Positions 43,412-52,249 of a stretch of 64,000 bases of DNA are shown here, piece by piece. The position numbers were made by a program, and so were the translations under genes. The notes under the pieces were generated by a model. The model did no database searches and was not told where the DNA came from. It saw only the letters and a program-made list of their open reading frames with translations. The stretch's first letter is position 1; every line of letters starts with the position of its first letter. The DNA comes from Verrucomicrobiota bacterium. Lineage in GTDB: Bacteria > Verrucomicrobiota > Verrucomicrobiia > Limisphaerales > JACRJZ01. The DNA is taken from contig JACRJZ010000091.1 in NCBI GenBank assembly GCA_016219875.1, positions 146,800 through 210,799 of the forward strand, read 5' to 3'.

Positions 43412-44281
43412 GTGAAACCGGTTTTCGAGAAGACCCCGCTGCGCCAGTGGGAATCGTTCCACTGTGAAGTGGTGCGGGGTCGGGGCTACAACGCGGTCTG
43501 GCACTTCCATCCCGAATTTCAAATCACCCTCGTGCTCCAGAGCAGCGGCTACCGCTTGGTGGGCGACACCATTACGCCCCTCCAGCCCGGCGATCTGGTG
43601 CTGGTCGGCCCCAACCTCCCACACGTCTGGCAGCAGGACGCGGCACTCCCGCACTCGACCCGCGAGGTCCACGCCATCGTGGTGCGCTTCTTGGAGACGT
43701 TTGCCGGCCGCGATTTCCTCGAATTGCCGGAATTGGCCGCGGTGCGGAGGCTTTTCCAGCGCGCCGCGCGGGGATTGGAAATCACCGGGCGCACGCGCGC
43801 CGACGCGGCGGCCCGCGTGGAGCAGCTTCCGCAACTGCACGGGCTGGCCCGGCTCACGGAATTGCTCGCCATCCTGGACCTCCTCGCGCGTTCCCGCGAA
43901 CTCAGGCCCATCGCCAGCGCGGGCTTCGTGCCAACCCGCTCGACGCAAGATCAAGGCCGGATGCAGCGGGTCATCGGCTTCATCCACGCGCGGCTCCCCG
44001 ACCCCATCGGACGGGCCGACGTGGCCCGCGAAGCCCACCTGAGCGTGGGCGCGTTCAGCCGTTTCTTCAAACTGCGCACGGGCAAAACTCTGCCGGAGTA
44101 TCTGAACGAACTTCGTGTTGGGCGCGCGTGTCGCTTGCTGGCCGACGAGCAACGCAAGGTGACGGACATCGCCCTGGAGTGCGGCTTCCGCAACCTGGCC
44201 AACTTCAACCGCCGCTTCCGGCAGATCACCCACATGGCGCCGCGGGAGTACCGGCGGCAGTTGCAGCGAAGCGCGACCTAG
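43412..44281 (+). CDS. AraC family transcriptional regulator
   Basis: A 289-residue regulator starting at GTG 43412. The N-terminal half is a cupin-like sensor (WHFHPEFQITLVLQSSG, LQPGDLVLVGPNLPHVW). The C-terminal 100 residues hold the two AraC helix-turn-helix motifs (IGRADVAREAHLSVGAFSR and VTDIALECGFRNLANFNR) and end in the usual FRQITHMAPREYRRQ. It is divergent from the Gfo/Idh/MocA gene, and a sugar-type ligand is plausible. Confidence 0.88.
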   Translation: MKPVFEKTPLRQWESFHCEVVRGRGYNAVWHFHPEFQITLVLQSSGYRLVGDTITPLQPGDLVLVGPNLPHVWQQDAALPHSTREVHAIVVRFLETFAGRDFLELPELAAVRRLFQRAARGLEITGRTRADAAARVEQLPQLHGLARLTELLAILDLLARSRELRPIASAGFVPTRSTQDQGRMQRVIGFIHARLPDPIGRADVAREAHLSVGAFSRFFKLRTGKTLPEYLNELRVGRACRLLADEQRKVTDIALECGFRNLANFNRRFRQITHMAPREYRRQLQRSAT

Positions 44282-44365
44282 CTGGAAGAGCAATGGGAGG
44301 AAGACCAACTCGGAAAGTAAAACTTGAGAGCGGGCACGTCCGAGAGATAGTGTCCGCACTCTGCC

Positions 44366-45931
44366 ATGAGAACGAGATTCTTGAACTGTCACTGGCGAAT
44401 CAAACGAACCCTCGTCGTCACCGCCCTCTTGGGCGTGATCGGTTTCGTCCGAGCCGCCGAAACCCTGCCCAAACCACTCTACCCTGGGGCCGTGCCCGTG
44501 TGCCCATGCGAGACTTTGGCCAAGGTTTCGCTTCCCAACACGACGATCGATTCCGCGGCGCTCGACCCGTCGAACGGCTGGTGCCGCGTCACGGCCACGG
44601 TCACACACCCGCCGTCCGGTGATCGCGTCAAAGTCTTCATCGGCCTGCCCGTCACGAACTGGAACGGCCGGTTTCGCGGCAATGGCGGCGGCGGATTCTC
44701 CGGAGGCAGCGCCGGCAGCCTGCGCGGGCCGATGGCCCAGGGTTACGCCGCGGGCGCCACCGACACTGGCCACGAGGGCGGCAGCGGCAGCTTTGCGCTC
44801 GATGCGAACGGGCGGCTGAACTGGCAGTCGATCCAGGACAACGCCTATCTCGGCATCCATGAAATGACCGTCGTAGGCAAGGCGCTCACGCAGGCGTTCT
44901 ACGGCAAGGCGCCGCGCTACTCGTATTTCACAGGCGGCTCGACGGGCGGGCGCCAGGGACTGATGGAAGCGCAACGTTACCCGGACGATTATGACGGCAT
45001 CCTGTCGGCTTGTCCGGCGATCAACTGGCATCGTTTCCTTCCCGCCGACCTTTGGCCCCAGGTCGTGATGGTGGCGGCCAAGAATTTCGTCCCCAAGTCC
45101 AAACTCGACGCTGCCACGGCCGCGGCGGTGGCGGCCTGCGACGCGTTGGACGGAGTCAAGGATGGCGTCATCGCCGATCCCACGCACTGCACCTACGACC
45201 CGAAAGCGCTCGTGGGCACGAAGGTCGGCGACGCCACGTTTACCGACGCCGACGCCGACGTGGTCCGCAAGATCTGGGAAGGCCCGCGCGGGCAGGACGG
45301 AACGTTCCTTTGGCACGGTCTGGCGCGCGGCACCGATCTCTTCGCCTTGGCCGGCACGGGCGGTTCGCCGTTGTCGGGCAAGCCATTCGGCATCCCGCTG
45401 GATTGGTTCCGGTTCTTTTTGATCCAGGATCCGAAGTGGGATTGGACCACCCTGACACCGGCAGGCTTTGAGTTGCTCTGGAGACAATCTGTCGAGCAAT
45501 ACGGCGCCGTGATCGGGACCGACGACCCGGATCTCACGCGTTTCCGCGACCGGGGCGGCAAGGTCATCATCCTTCACGGACTGGCCGACCAACTCATCCC
45601 GGCGGAAGGCACCATTGATTACTACAAGCGGGTCCAACAACGCATGGGCGGCCCCGAGAAGGCGGCGCAGTTCGCGCGGTTGTTCCTGGCGCCTGGGGTG
45701 GATCACGGCTTCCGTGGCGCCGGAACGACGCCGACCGGACAAATGGAGGCGCTCATCCGTTGGGTCGAAGAAGGCCTGGCTCCGGACAAGCTCATGGCCG
45801 AACGGCGGGATGCCGCCGGAAAAGTTTTTCAGACCCGTCCATTGTTCCCCTTTCCGCGGGTCGCGAAGTACAAAGGCACCGGCAGCACCGACGACGCTGC
45901 AAATTTCGTGGGCCAGATGCCGGCACAGTAA
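44366..45931 (+). CDS. Secreted tannase/feruloyl esterase family protein lacking the family disulfide
   Basis: A 521-residue alpha/beta hydrolase with a signal peptide (TLVVTALLGVIGFVRA). The nucleophile motif is GGSTGGRQG, where the family normally has GCSTGGR. The acid is in LHGLADQLIPAEGT and the His in APGVDHGFRG, where the family normally has HC. The Ser-Asp-His triad is therefore intact, but both cysteines of the CS-D-HC motif, which form a disulfide in characterised members, are Gly. Paired loss suggests a natural variant rather than an error. It would hydrolyse plant-derived aromatic esters outside the cell. It is on the + strand 84 bp after the AraC gene and may be co-expressed with it. 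Confidence 0.83.
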   Translation: MRTRFLNCHWRIKRTLVVTALLGVIGFVRAAETLPKPLYPGAVPVCPCETLAKVSLPNTTIDSAALDPSNGWCRVTATVTHPPSGDRVKVFIGLPVTNWNGRFRGNGGGGFSGGSAGSLRGPMAQGYAAGATDTGHEGGSGSFALDANGRLNWQSIQDNAYLGIHEMTVVGKALTQAFYGKAPRYSYFTGGSTGGRQGLMEAQRYPDDYDGILSACPAINWHRFLPADLWPQVVMVAAKNFVPKSKLDAATAAAVAACDALDGVKDGVIADPTHCTYDPKALVGTKVGDATFTDADADVVRKIWEGPRGQDGTFLWHGLARGTDLFALAGTGGSPLSGKPFGIPLDWFRFFLIQDPKWDWTTLTPAGFELLWRQSVEQYGAVIGTDDPDLTRFRDRGGKVIILHGLADQLIPAEGTIDYYKRVQQRMGGPEKAAQFARLFLAPGVDHGFRGAGTTPTGQMEALIRWVEEGLAPDKLMAERRDAAGKVFQTRPLFPFPRVAKYKGTGSTDDAANFVGQMPAQ

Positions 45932-46101
45932 TTTGAAACGCGCAACCCTCTCCTCCTCGAACGAGGACCACGATTCGCAAAGCGATCTCCAGCCTTGGGG
46001 CACCCGCTGGTGGCGGGCTTGGGAAGCCATTGGGACAGGGTGAGGATCGAGGTGACCGCCCCGCCTCTCGGTGCGGATTTGCGTGCCAGTTGTCCCGCTG
46101 A

Positions 46102-46215
46102 TCAGAAGCGGGCTCTGGCGAATTTTACCGCCACGGAGCCGGCCTTGACCGGGACCGGCTTGCGCCGGCGCCGGCGGGCGACCGTAGTACGGGGAGTGCG
46201 GTTCGTGCGCGACAT
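46102..46215 (-). pseudogene. Possible N-terminal remnant of an integrase-like gene
   Basis: A 37-residue open frame from ATG 46215 reads MSRTNRTPRTTVARRRRR, then KPVPVKAGSVAVKF before a stop. The KPVPVKAG.VAVK string resembles the start of tyrosine recombinases from this phylum. It lies just outside the left attachment repeat and could be scar DNA of an earlier insertion. It may also be a chance frame. Confidence 0.3.
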
Positions 46216-46266
46216 GCGAACACTGTCACCAAAAAACAAGGAGGATGATTTGAGGGCCGTATTTAT

Positions 46267-46296
46267 TGGAGCGGGTGAAGGGAATCGAACCCTCGT
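46267..46296. repeat. attL: 30-bp copy of the tRNA-Gly 3' end
   Basis: Starts TGGAGCGGGTGAAGGGAATC and is identical over 30 bp to 59953-59982. Only the T-arm and acceptor 3' strand are present, with no complete tRNA, so this is the duplicated attachment end rather than a gene. Confidence 0.92.
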
Positions 46297-46393
46297 GACT
46301 AAAGCCGTGTCGCAAGTCATTGGCCCGCAGCAATTTACTGTGAACAAAATCGTGTACAAGCTGACACCTTGTGACACTATATGACGCTCGCTT

Positions 46394-47551
46394 ATGGCGA
46401 GTTTGTTCAGACGGAAAGGCAACCCTTTTTGGTGGCTCTACCACCGCAAGGGCAAGAAGTGGTTTCAACGCAGCACCAAGTTCCGCCACGATGTCTCCGC
46501 CGATACGCGGAAAGCACGCGAGCTTTGTGCCAGGCACAATCTTGACGAGTTGTCCGAGGCGGCGCGTTTTACCGATAGCCGGTGGGAAGCATGGGTGCCG
46601 GATTTCTTTGCTCAACGATATGCAACCATGCCCGCCACCAAGAAGCGGTATGAAACCAGTTGGCGAACTTGGCTGATCTTCTTCGACAAGCGGGCTGTGG
46701 AAAGGCCCGCACAAGTTAACTATTCCTTGATTATGGGATTCCTGCGGTGGCGCTCCGATCCCAATACCAAAGGGGTTTACCCTTGTGGGCGCAATACCGC
46801 GATTTTTGAAATAAAGATTCTTGGCACCATTCTGGGGGAAGCGGTGCGGCGTGGATTCATAGTCACGAATCCGGCACGCGGTTTGGGATTGGCAAAACTC
46901 AGACCCCGTGAAAAACCTGAAATCACACCGGAGGAAGAAGCACTCATTCGCCTTAAACTCCGCGATTGCCCGGAGTGGATGCAGGTTGGGTTTGAAATCG
47001 CGATGGCGACAGGCTGCCGTCTCCGGGAGACTTCCATTGACATGCGAAACGTGGACTTGGAGCGTGGTTGCATCCATTTCGTTCAGAAGGGCGGACGCAT
47101 TCACAGCACCGCGTTGTCGCCTGAGTTGCTGCCTTTGATGCGGTCCTTGAGAGACAAAGGGCATCGGCGGACATGTGAATTGCCCGCACTTCCGTCGAAG
47201 GAGTGGTGGCGGTTCTTTCGCAGGATTGGGCTTCCCCATCTTTGCTTCCATTGCACGCGCGTCACGGTCGTAACCCGGCTCTGTCGGGCAGGAGTACCGG
47301 AGCGGGTTTCTATGCGTTTTGTTGGTCACTCTAGCACCACCGTTCATCGCATCTACACGCGCTTCGCCGTAGATGATTTGCAGCCGTGCGTCACGGCGCT
47401 CATGAAGTTTGCGAGCGGCACCCGCAAAACAAACTGCGAAGTTGTCAGTTCGGCACTTCATGCGGCTTTGGGCGGCTCTGGCGAACAATCTGAGGACAAC
47501 CTGTGTGTTGCACATGAATCATCCGGGCAAGACTGCAAAACGGGCATTTGA
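46394..47551 (+). CDS. int: Tyrosine integrase of the element
   Basis: A 385-residue site-specific recombinase starting at ATG 46394, 98 bp inside the left attachment repeat. The N-terminal SAM-like domain is followed by a catalytic domain with ATGCRLRETSIDM (first Arg), FHCTRVTVVTRLC (His-x-x-Arg) and GHSSTTVHRIYTRF (second His and nucleophilic Tyr). It should catalyse integration into and excision from tRNA-Gly. Its 3' end overlaps by 94 bp the 3' end of the convergent homologous pseudogene. Confidence 0.9.
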   Translation: MASLFRRKGNPFWWLYHRKGKKWFQRSTKFRHDVSADTRKARELCARHNLDELSEAARFTDSRWEAWVPDFFAQRYATMPATKKRYETSWRTWLIFFDKRAVERPAQVNYSLIMGFLRWRSDPNTKGVYPCGRNTAIFEIKILGTILGEAVRRGFIVTNPARGLGLAKLRPREKPEITPEEEALIRLKLRDCPEWMQVGFEIAMATGCRLRETSIDMRNVDLERGCIHFVQKGGRIHSTALSPELLPLMRSLRDKGHRRTCELPALPSKEWWRFFRRIGLPHLCFHCTRVTVVTRLCRAGVPERVSMRFVGHSSTTVHRIYTRFAVDDLQPCVTALMKFASGTRKTNCEVVSSALHAALGGSGEQSEDNLCVAHESSGQDCKTGI

Positions 47552-48676
47552 TTAGACGGCGGCGCGGGCTTTGATTCCACCCCCATTTTCATCACGCTGC
47601 CCTGATCCAAATGGCAACAATGCAAGTCATCACAACGAAGCCGCTGGTATACGCGGTGAATGAGGGTTGAACTATGGCCAACGTATTTCATCGCTTTGGC
47701 TTCTGGAACTCCACTGCGACACAGACGAGTGATGACAGTGACGCGCGTGCAATGGAAACAATACTGGGGACGTCCAATTCGCCTGAAAAATCGAGTCCAC
47801 TGTTTTGATGCGTCCTTCGGAATATCACAGGTGCGTTTTCTCCCAGTCGCCTTTAGCTGCATGATAAGAGGCAGGAGTTTTGGATGCAGAGGCACGGTAA
47901 AGACCTTTTGACCCTTCTCATGGAACGTGATGCTGTGGAACTCCGCGTCAAGATCCGATTCAAGGCTTACGCTTGTAGCGCGAAGCCGAGTGCCATGATG
48001 GATTGCGATTTCAAAGCTGACCTGCATCCATTCTTGTTCGGATTTCAAGCTTTCTCGTATGAGTTGGATGTCAGCGTCCGGGATTTCTGGTTTTACCTTG
48101 GGCGGCTCTTTCCTGATTCGGAGACCGCGGCAAGGGTTGTCTTGGCAGTATCCTCGCCGCTTTGCCTCATCAAAGAGCTGCGCCAACTCTCGAAGCTCGT
48201 ATAGCGCTGTATTGTGGCAGCACACACGGCGTTTGCCCGTCAACGGTCTATTCATGGAGAGATGATTCATCGTTTTGTGTCCTCCATCGGTAGTAGCATT
48301 CGGCATGTTCTCGCCTGAACTGGCACGGGTATTCCAGTGCGTGGATTTCCAAGAAAGTTTGGATGTTCCGCCAGCCAGTCAAATAGCGATTCAAAGTTCG
48401 GCTCTGGTGACTTTGGCTGAACCTGGTTTTGAAGTAGGGCGGAACCCAGTGATTCCATTTTTCTGCCGTGCAACGGGCGGCAGCAACGTCTTCCTGTTCA
48501 CTCCGCTTGTCTCTCAAGTTCCGCGCATTCCGCGTGTCTTGGCGGCTATCGGTGCGGAACCGTGTGCTGCTTTGCACTCGTTTCCCCGTTTTCGGATTCC
48601 GAAATGAAATCCACCAATAAGGGCTTCGCCGACGTTTGTACAAGAAAGCCATAACCAGATCAGTGAATCTCATCAC
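47458..48676 (-). pseudogene. Second integrase homologue, frameshifted, convergent with the first
   Basis: Two minus-strand frames together form one tyrosine recombinase. The first (48676 to a stop at 48248) has an N-terminal domain with SPYWWISFRNPKTGKRVQSS like the intact integrase (NPFWWLYHRKGKK). The second frame, entered near 48250, has HHGTRLRATSVSL, FHCTRVTVITRLC and GHSSTLIHRVYQRL. A single indel near 48250 would join them. I see no slippery heptamer, so a pseudogene or a sequencing error is likelier than programmed frameshifting. The catalytic part is otherwise well preserved, so the break looks recent. Confidence 0.75.
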
Positions 48677-49080
48677 TCATTTGCGTGTTTCCGATTCCGC
48701 CACCGAAAATTGTCACAATTATTCGCACAGGAGCAGTCTAGCAGGTTCATGAAGGTGAAAATTTGCTGCCCCGCTGTGCTGCAAACGGCATGGCATGAGA
48801 TTTGTCGCGATTGAATTTCAATTTGCATCGGACAAACGAAAAGAAAGAGGGCGCGGCAGGCACCTGCCGCATTGTTGAACGCTAATGCTGTCGCAGTATG
48901 CAGGGCGATAGCATGTTACATTGTGTAACAGAGCGAGAAACGAGGCTGTCAATAGGAAAAATGGAGATTTATTTTCGCCGTTCCAAACAACTCGCGTCTG
49001 GTTCGCGGCATGGGTCCCAATGCCTCACCTTCCACCAGTTTTTGTGTACAAATCCCCGTTCGCCGGTACGGTGAAGGAGT
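48677..49080. promoter_or_regulatory. Element leader region with two perfect dyads
   Basis: No gene is seen. 48853-48870 is a palindrome (GCGGCAGG-CA-CCTGCCGC) and 48914-48930 is TGTTACA-TTG-TGTAACA (7-3-7). They lie upstream of the cargo operon that starts at 49081 and are plausible operators. A purine-rich AAGGAG (49074-49079) is only one base from the next ATG, unusually close for a ribosome binding site. Confidence 0.5.
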
Positions 49081-49407
49081 ATGCAAAAACCGATCATCAA
49101 ATCCGTTGACATCAAGAAAACTGGCCGCTTCTGGTCCGTAAGCACCGACAAGCACAAGCCGGTGGCGGTGGTTCTCTACAAGCGGGGCGCTCTGGCCGTC
49201 CAAGAGTTGCTGCAACAACTGGCTGGAATCGCCCCGGCAGAATCGCCGAAGTCCACCAAGACCGCCAAACCCAGCAAGGCGGCGAAGAAGCCGAGAGCGA
49301 AGACCCCAACCAAGAAAGCCGCGCCTGAAAAAGCGGCCCCCTCTGTTGCCGAGGCCGTGGACGCGGCGGTGACAGCCGCCGTTGCCGAAAATGTCCCGCC
49401 GGCCTGA
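49081..49407 (+). CDS. Small basic protein with histone H1-like Lys/Ala/Pro tail
   Basis: A 108-residue protein. The first 50 residues (SVDIKKTGRFWSVSTDKHKP, VAVVLYKRGALAVQELLQQL) could form a small folded domain. Residues of about 53-95 are a KxAKPSKAAKKPRAK-type tail like eukaryotic H1 and bacterial AlgP/Hc1 tails, suggesting nucleic-acid binding. It begins 22 bp before the end of a spacer-free run to the SLOG gene and may be the first gene of that operon. The family is not recognised, and the function is unknown. Confidence 0.6.
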   Translation: MQKPIIKSVDIKKTGRFWSVSTDKHKPVAVVLYKRGALAVQELLQQLAGIAPAESPKSTKTAKPSKAAKKPRAKTPTKKAAPEKAAPSVAEAVDAAVTAAVAENVPPA

Positions 49408-49429
49408 TCCCCACCATCCACGAAAACCC

Positions 49430-49897
49430 ATGCATGGACTCCAAATCATATCGGGTGGTCAGACGGGGGCAGACATTCACGCGCTCGACTGGGCCATCAG
49501 CAAAGGCCTTCGTCATGGCGGTTGGTGCCCACGGGGACGGCTCGCCGAGGACGGCCCCATTCCATCACGTTACGAGTTGCGGGAAACCACCACTGCTGAC
49601 TACCTCCAGCGGACACAGCAAAACGTCCAAGATTCGGATGGTACTGTCATTTTCACCGTCGCGCGAAAGCTCCAAGGCGGCACCCTGGCCACAGCGCAAT
49701 TCGCGCTGGAATCTGGCAAGCCGTGCCTCCACATCCACGCCAAGTCCACAAGGGCGGCTCAGTCGTTGGCGCATTTCATCCACAAGCACAGCATCCGGCG
49801 GTTGAATGTGGCAGGCAGCCGGGCTTCAAAAGAGCCCGGTGTGGGGACGCTGGTTCACAGCACTCTGGAACAGGCGTTCAACATCCTGACCGCATGA
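49430..49897 (+). CDS. YpsA-related SLOG-family protein (putative molybdenum carrier family)
   Basis: A 155-residue protein starting at ATG 49430. IISGGQTGADIHALDWAISK at the N-terminus is the SLOG/Rossmann nucleotide-binding motif, followed by GGWCPRGRLAEDGPIPSRY, DYLQRTQQNVQDSDGTVIF and GGTLATAQFALESGKPCLH. The family is annotated as putative molybdenum carrier, but comparative work on SLOG domains links many members to sensing or cleaving nucleotide-derived signals in biological conflict systems. Its stop overlaps the start of the next gene (ATGA at 49894-49897), so the two products are probably made together. Confidence 0.82.
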   Translation: MHGLQIISGGQTGADIHALDWAISKGLRHGGWCPRGRLAEDGPIPSRYELRETTTADYLQRTQQNVQDSDGTVIFTVARKLQGGTLATAQFALESGKPCLHIHAKSTRAAQSLAHFIHKHSIRRLNVAGSRASKEPGVGTLVHSTLEQAFNILTA

Positions 49898-51168
49898 GTG
49901 CGGGCGACCACACCGACTTTGAACACGCCTTCCTGGAATGGGAGTTGGCGCATTTTGATGCGTTCAACCGCAAGCTGCTCAGCCCTGGCGGCGTGAACCA
50001 ATGGCGGCAGTTTCGCGCCATGAATCCTGACCGCGCTCTGCGTATGGCCTCCAAAACTGTTTCGCCCAGCATGTTTGCCCGCATCAGCTTTGCCGACGTG
50101 CCCTACGACGAGAAACGAATGGCACTGAAGGCGCTCGCTGCTGGTCAAGCATCCCCCATCACCCATTGGCCGGTGGTGCTGGCCGTTCTCATTGACATCC
50201 TGGAACGCCCCCGCAAGCGGGACTTCCTCTATGGCAAACTGCTGGACGATTTGGGCGAGGCCAACGGGAAGTTGTCATCCGACCAGCAGGAAATTGTCAG
50301 GACACGGGTGACGATGGACTTGGCGTGGGAACCGGATGAATGCGCCGTCTGTCGCCGGTATCCTCCCGATGCTTACCAGCGTCGCCCATTCCCGCTTGTC
50401 AGCTTTGGCCGTGAATTGGCGTCGGAAACCGTGCGCACTGCGCTCAAGCGAACGGTAGGGCAAGTGTCATTCTTTTGCACCAGCCCCGAACTTGATGAAC
50501 TGGCGGGCGTGGTGCGGGCGATCGGCTGCCCGTGTCCACGCGAATACTTCCTGACACTGGACTTCCAGACTGATCCGTTGCCCTGGAGGGAGTTCAAGGC
50601 GTTCGCCCCACGTGCCACCAAAGAGGCGGTGCCGGATATTGAGGCAAGCTTGTTGCCTGAATCGGAACTGCCATTCGACAAGCCCAAGCCGCCAGAGCAA
50701 GGGCCAGTGCTGGACTACTTCTCGTGCTACCACTGGCACCCCGAAGTTGGCCCCCGGATTGTGCTGCGGGTGGAGCGCATTGCAGACTGCGCCGTTCGGA
50801 TTGGCACAAGGTTTGAAGACCTGTTCGTGTTGGCGTGGATTCACGCTTTCGCCCACTTGGCGCACTTGGGGATTCCTGACGCTGACGGGCTTTTCAACCG
50901 CAGCCAGACTGCTGAGTTCGCCGAGACGGTCGCGCAATGGGCGACATGGCAGGCAACCCGACGCCACCCGGACTTGGACGGCGCTTTCGAGCGGCTGTTG
51001 CGGCACCAATCGCCCATCTACCAAGGGGGGACTTCGATCAAAGACTGTACCCAAGAGGAGTTCCAAGCCGCCCTCTGGTGTCTGCGCACGGGAAGACCGG
51101 GCTTTGATTCCGGTGAACTTCGGGCAAGAGCGGGGCTGGGGGCAACCAGCGCCGAATCGAATCCATGA
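49894..51168 (+). CDS. Unknown 424-residue protein coupled to SLOG and phosphoesterase genes
   Basis: I do not recognise the family. The protein is soluble with no signal peptide or membrane segment. Notable segments are DECAVCRRYPPDAYQRRPFP, CTSPELDELAGVVRAIGCPC, YHWHPEVGPRIVLRVERI and a His-rich helix FVLAWIHAFAHLAHLGIPDA near residue 330, which could bind metal but lacks the Glu of an HExxH protease. It is joined to both neighbours by 4-bp ATGA overlaps (49894 and 51165), so its job is probably tied to both. It could be an effector or adaptor. Confidence 0.7.
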   Translation: MSAGDHTDFEHAFLEWELAHFDAFNRKLLSPGGVNQWRQFRAMNPDRALRMASKTVSPSMFARISFADVPYDEKRMALKALAAGQASPITHWPVVLAVLIDILERPRKRDFLYGKLLDDLGEANGKLSSDQQEIVRTRVTMDLAWEPDECAVCRRYPPDAYQRRPFPLVSFGRELASETVRTALKRTVGQVSFFCTSPELDELAGVVRAIGCPCPREYFLTLDFQTDPLPWREFKAFAPRATKEAVPDIEASLLPESELPFDKPKPPEQGPVLDYFSCYHWHPEVGPRIVLRVERIADCAVRIGTRFEDLFVLAWIHAFAHLAHLGIPDADGLFNRSQTAEFAETVAQWATWQATRRHPDLDGAFERLLRHQSPIYQGGTSIKDCTQEEFQAALWCLRTGRPGFDSGELRARAGLGATSAESNP

Positions 51169-51944
51169 GCCAGACCGTGACCATCCTCACGGTGGCCGAT
51201 TTGCACCGCGGCCATAAGCTGTATCAAGAATTGGAGGACGCCGTTGCGATGCACCGACCTGACGTGGTGGTCATGCTGGGCGACTTCTTGGACAACACCG
51301 GCGATGAGGCTGGACGACTCACGCCTGAGGAATGCGCCCAAGTGCTCAGTCATTTACCCTGTGCTGAGGTTGTCTTCATCCGTGGCAACCATGAGGACAT
51401 CGCCATTCTTGCCTTTGCCTATGCGTGGACGGCACTGGGGCGAGACTTCCACTTGCTGGAAGGGCGCACCTTTGTGCGCGGCCCGCTGGCGCTGGTTGGT
51501 TTCCCCTGCCTGACACAACAACCCGAAGGCCTCTTTCATGAACTCCCTCTCGATACTGACCGCTGGTTAACACACCGGTTGCGCAAGATCGGCGTTGCTG
51601 GCCGGACTCTTTGGCTGATGCACGAACCGCCCGCCGGCACCAATTTGAGTCAAGCGGTTGGACCGATGGCGGGGCACCAGGAGTGGACAGCAGCCATTGA
51701 GCGTTTTCTGCCGTGGCTGGCCATTTTCGGTCATGACCACATCACCCCCATTGAGAGTGGACAATGGCACCACAGCCTGCCGGGTGGAACCCTCTGCGTA
51801 AACGTGGGCCAGGCCGAATCCGGCCCACTACGGTATTGCATTGTGACGGCACGGTTTGCCGGTCAACAGCCTTCCCTGCCTGTGGAAATGACCGTGACGG
51901 CATGTCCCCAAGGTGAGGCAATCCGTTTGCCGCCAGTCGGTTGA
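51165..51944 (+). CDS. Calcineurin-like metallophosphoesterase
   Basis: A 259-residue enzyme with the complete two-metal signature: DLH (Asp12, His14), GDFLDN (Asp40), GNHED (Asn75, His76), LMHEPP, and FGHDH near residue 184. Members hydrolyse phosphoesters in nucleic acids, nucleotides or proteins. No Mre11 capping domain is present, so a small-molecule or compact nuclease activity is possible. ATG 51165 overlaps the stop of the unknown gene, placing it as the last gene of the SLOG operon; a hydrolase acting on the signal sensed by SLOG is one reasonable hypothesis. Confidence 0.85.
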   Translation: MSQTVTILTVADLHRGHKLYQELEDAVAMHRPDVVVMLGDFLDNTGDEAGRLTPEECAQVLSHLPCAEVVFIRGNHEDIAILAFAYAWTALGRDFHLLEGRTFVRGPLALVGFPCLTQQPEGLFHELPLDTDRWLTHRLRKIGVAGRTLWLMHEPPAGTNLSQAVGPMAGHQEWTAAIERFLPWLAIFGHDHITPIESGQWHHSLPGGTLCVNVGQAESGPLRYCIVTARFAGQQPSLPVEMTVTACPQGEAIRLPPVG

Positions 51945-52249
51945 AGGCTTTTCTCAGCCCAATTTCAGGCTTCCAAAACCCTTCGCCATCAGCTAGGCTC
52001 GTGCTTTGACGATACAGAAATATGTGAACTGAACAGACAAACTGAATTTGCGTAGCTTCGGCTACGGGGCCGCATCGAAAACCGCGAATTTTCCCAAGGC
52101 CCAGAGAAAACCTCCGAAGTCGCGCCCCAATCGGGCGCGGCTTGGCGTGTTTTCTCTGGAAGGCGCTTCGCGGTGCCTCGATGCGGGACGCGTTAGGTTC
52201 ACGCCCCTTCTCTTGCCCCGGTCGTGGTTGCGCCAATAGCAACCACGAA
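51945..52249. promoter_or_regulatory. Spacer with two hairpins ahead of the LamG gene
   Basis: No gene is seen. 52121-52139 is CGCGCCC-CAATC-GGGCGCG. 52224-52246 is GTGGTTGC-GCCAATA-GCAACCAC, ending 3 bp before the ATG at 52250 and covering the place where a ribosome binding site should be. The second hairpin could block translation initiation. Confidence 0.55.

Larger units (their letters stand above)
45932..46393. other. Spacer between esterase and integrase containing the left element boundary
   Basis: The chromosome side (to 46266) holds a small minus-strand remnant (46102-46215). The element boundary is the tRNA-derived repeat at 46267-46296. 46297-46393 is integrase leader DNA. Confidence 0.6.

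Noticed and set aside
46226..47515. A 429-codon minus-strand frame over the integrase and attL
   Set aside because: It runs through the tRNA-derived repeat and opposes a clear tyrosine recombinase, with no motif of its own.
48240..48310. Programmed frameshift in the second integrase
   Set aside because: No slippery heptamer or downstream pseudoknot is evident at the junction; a simple indel explains it.
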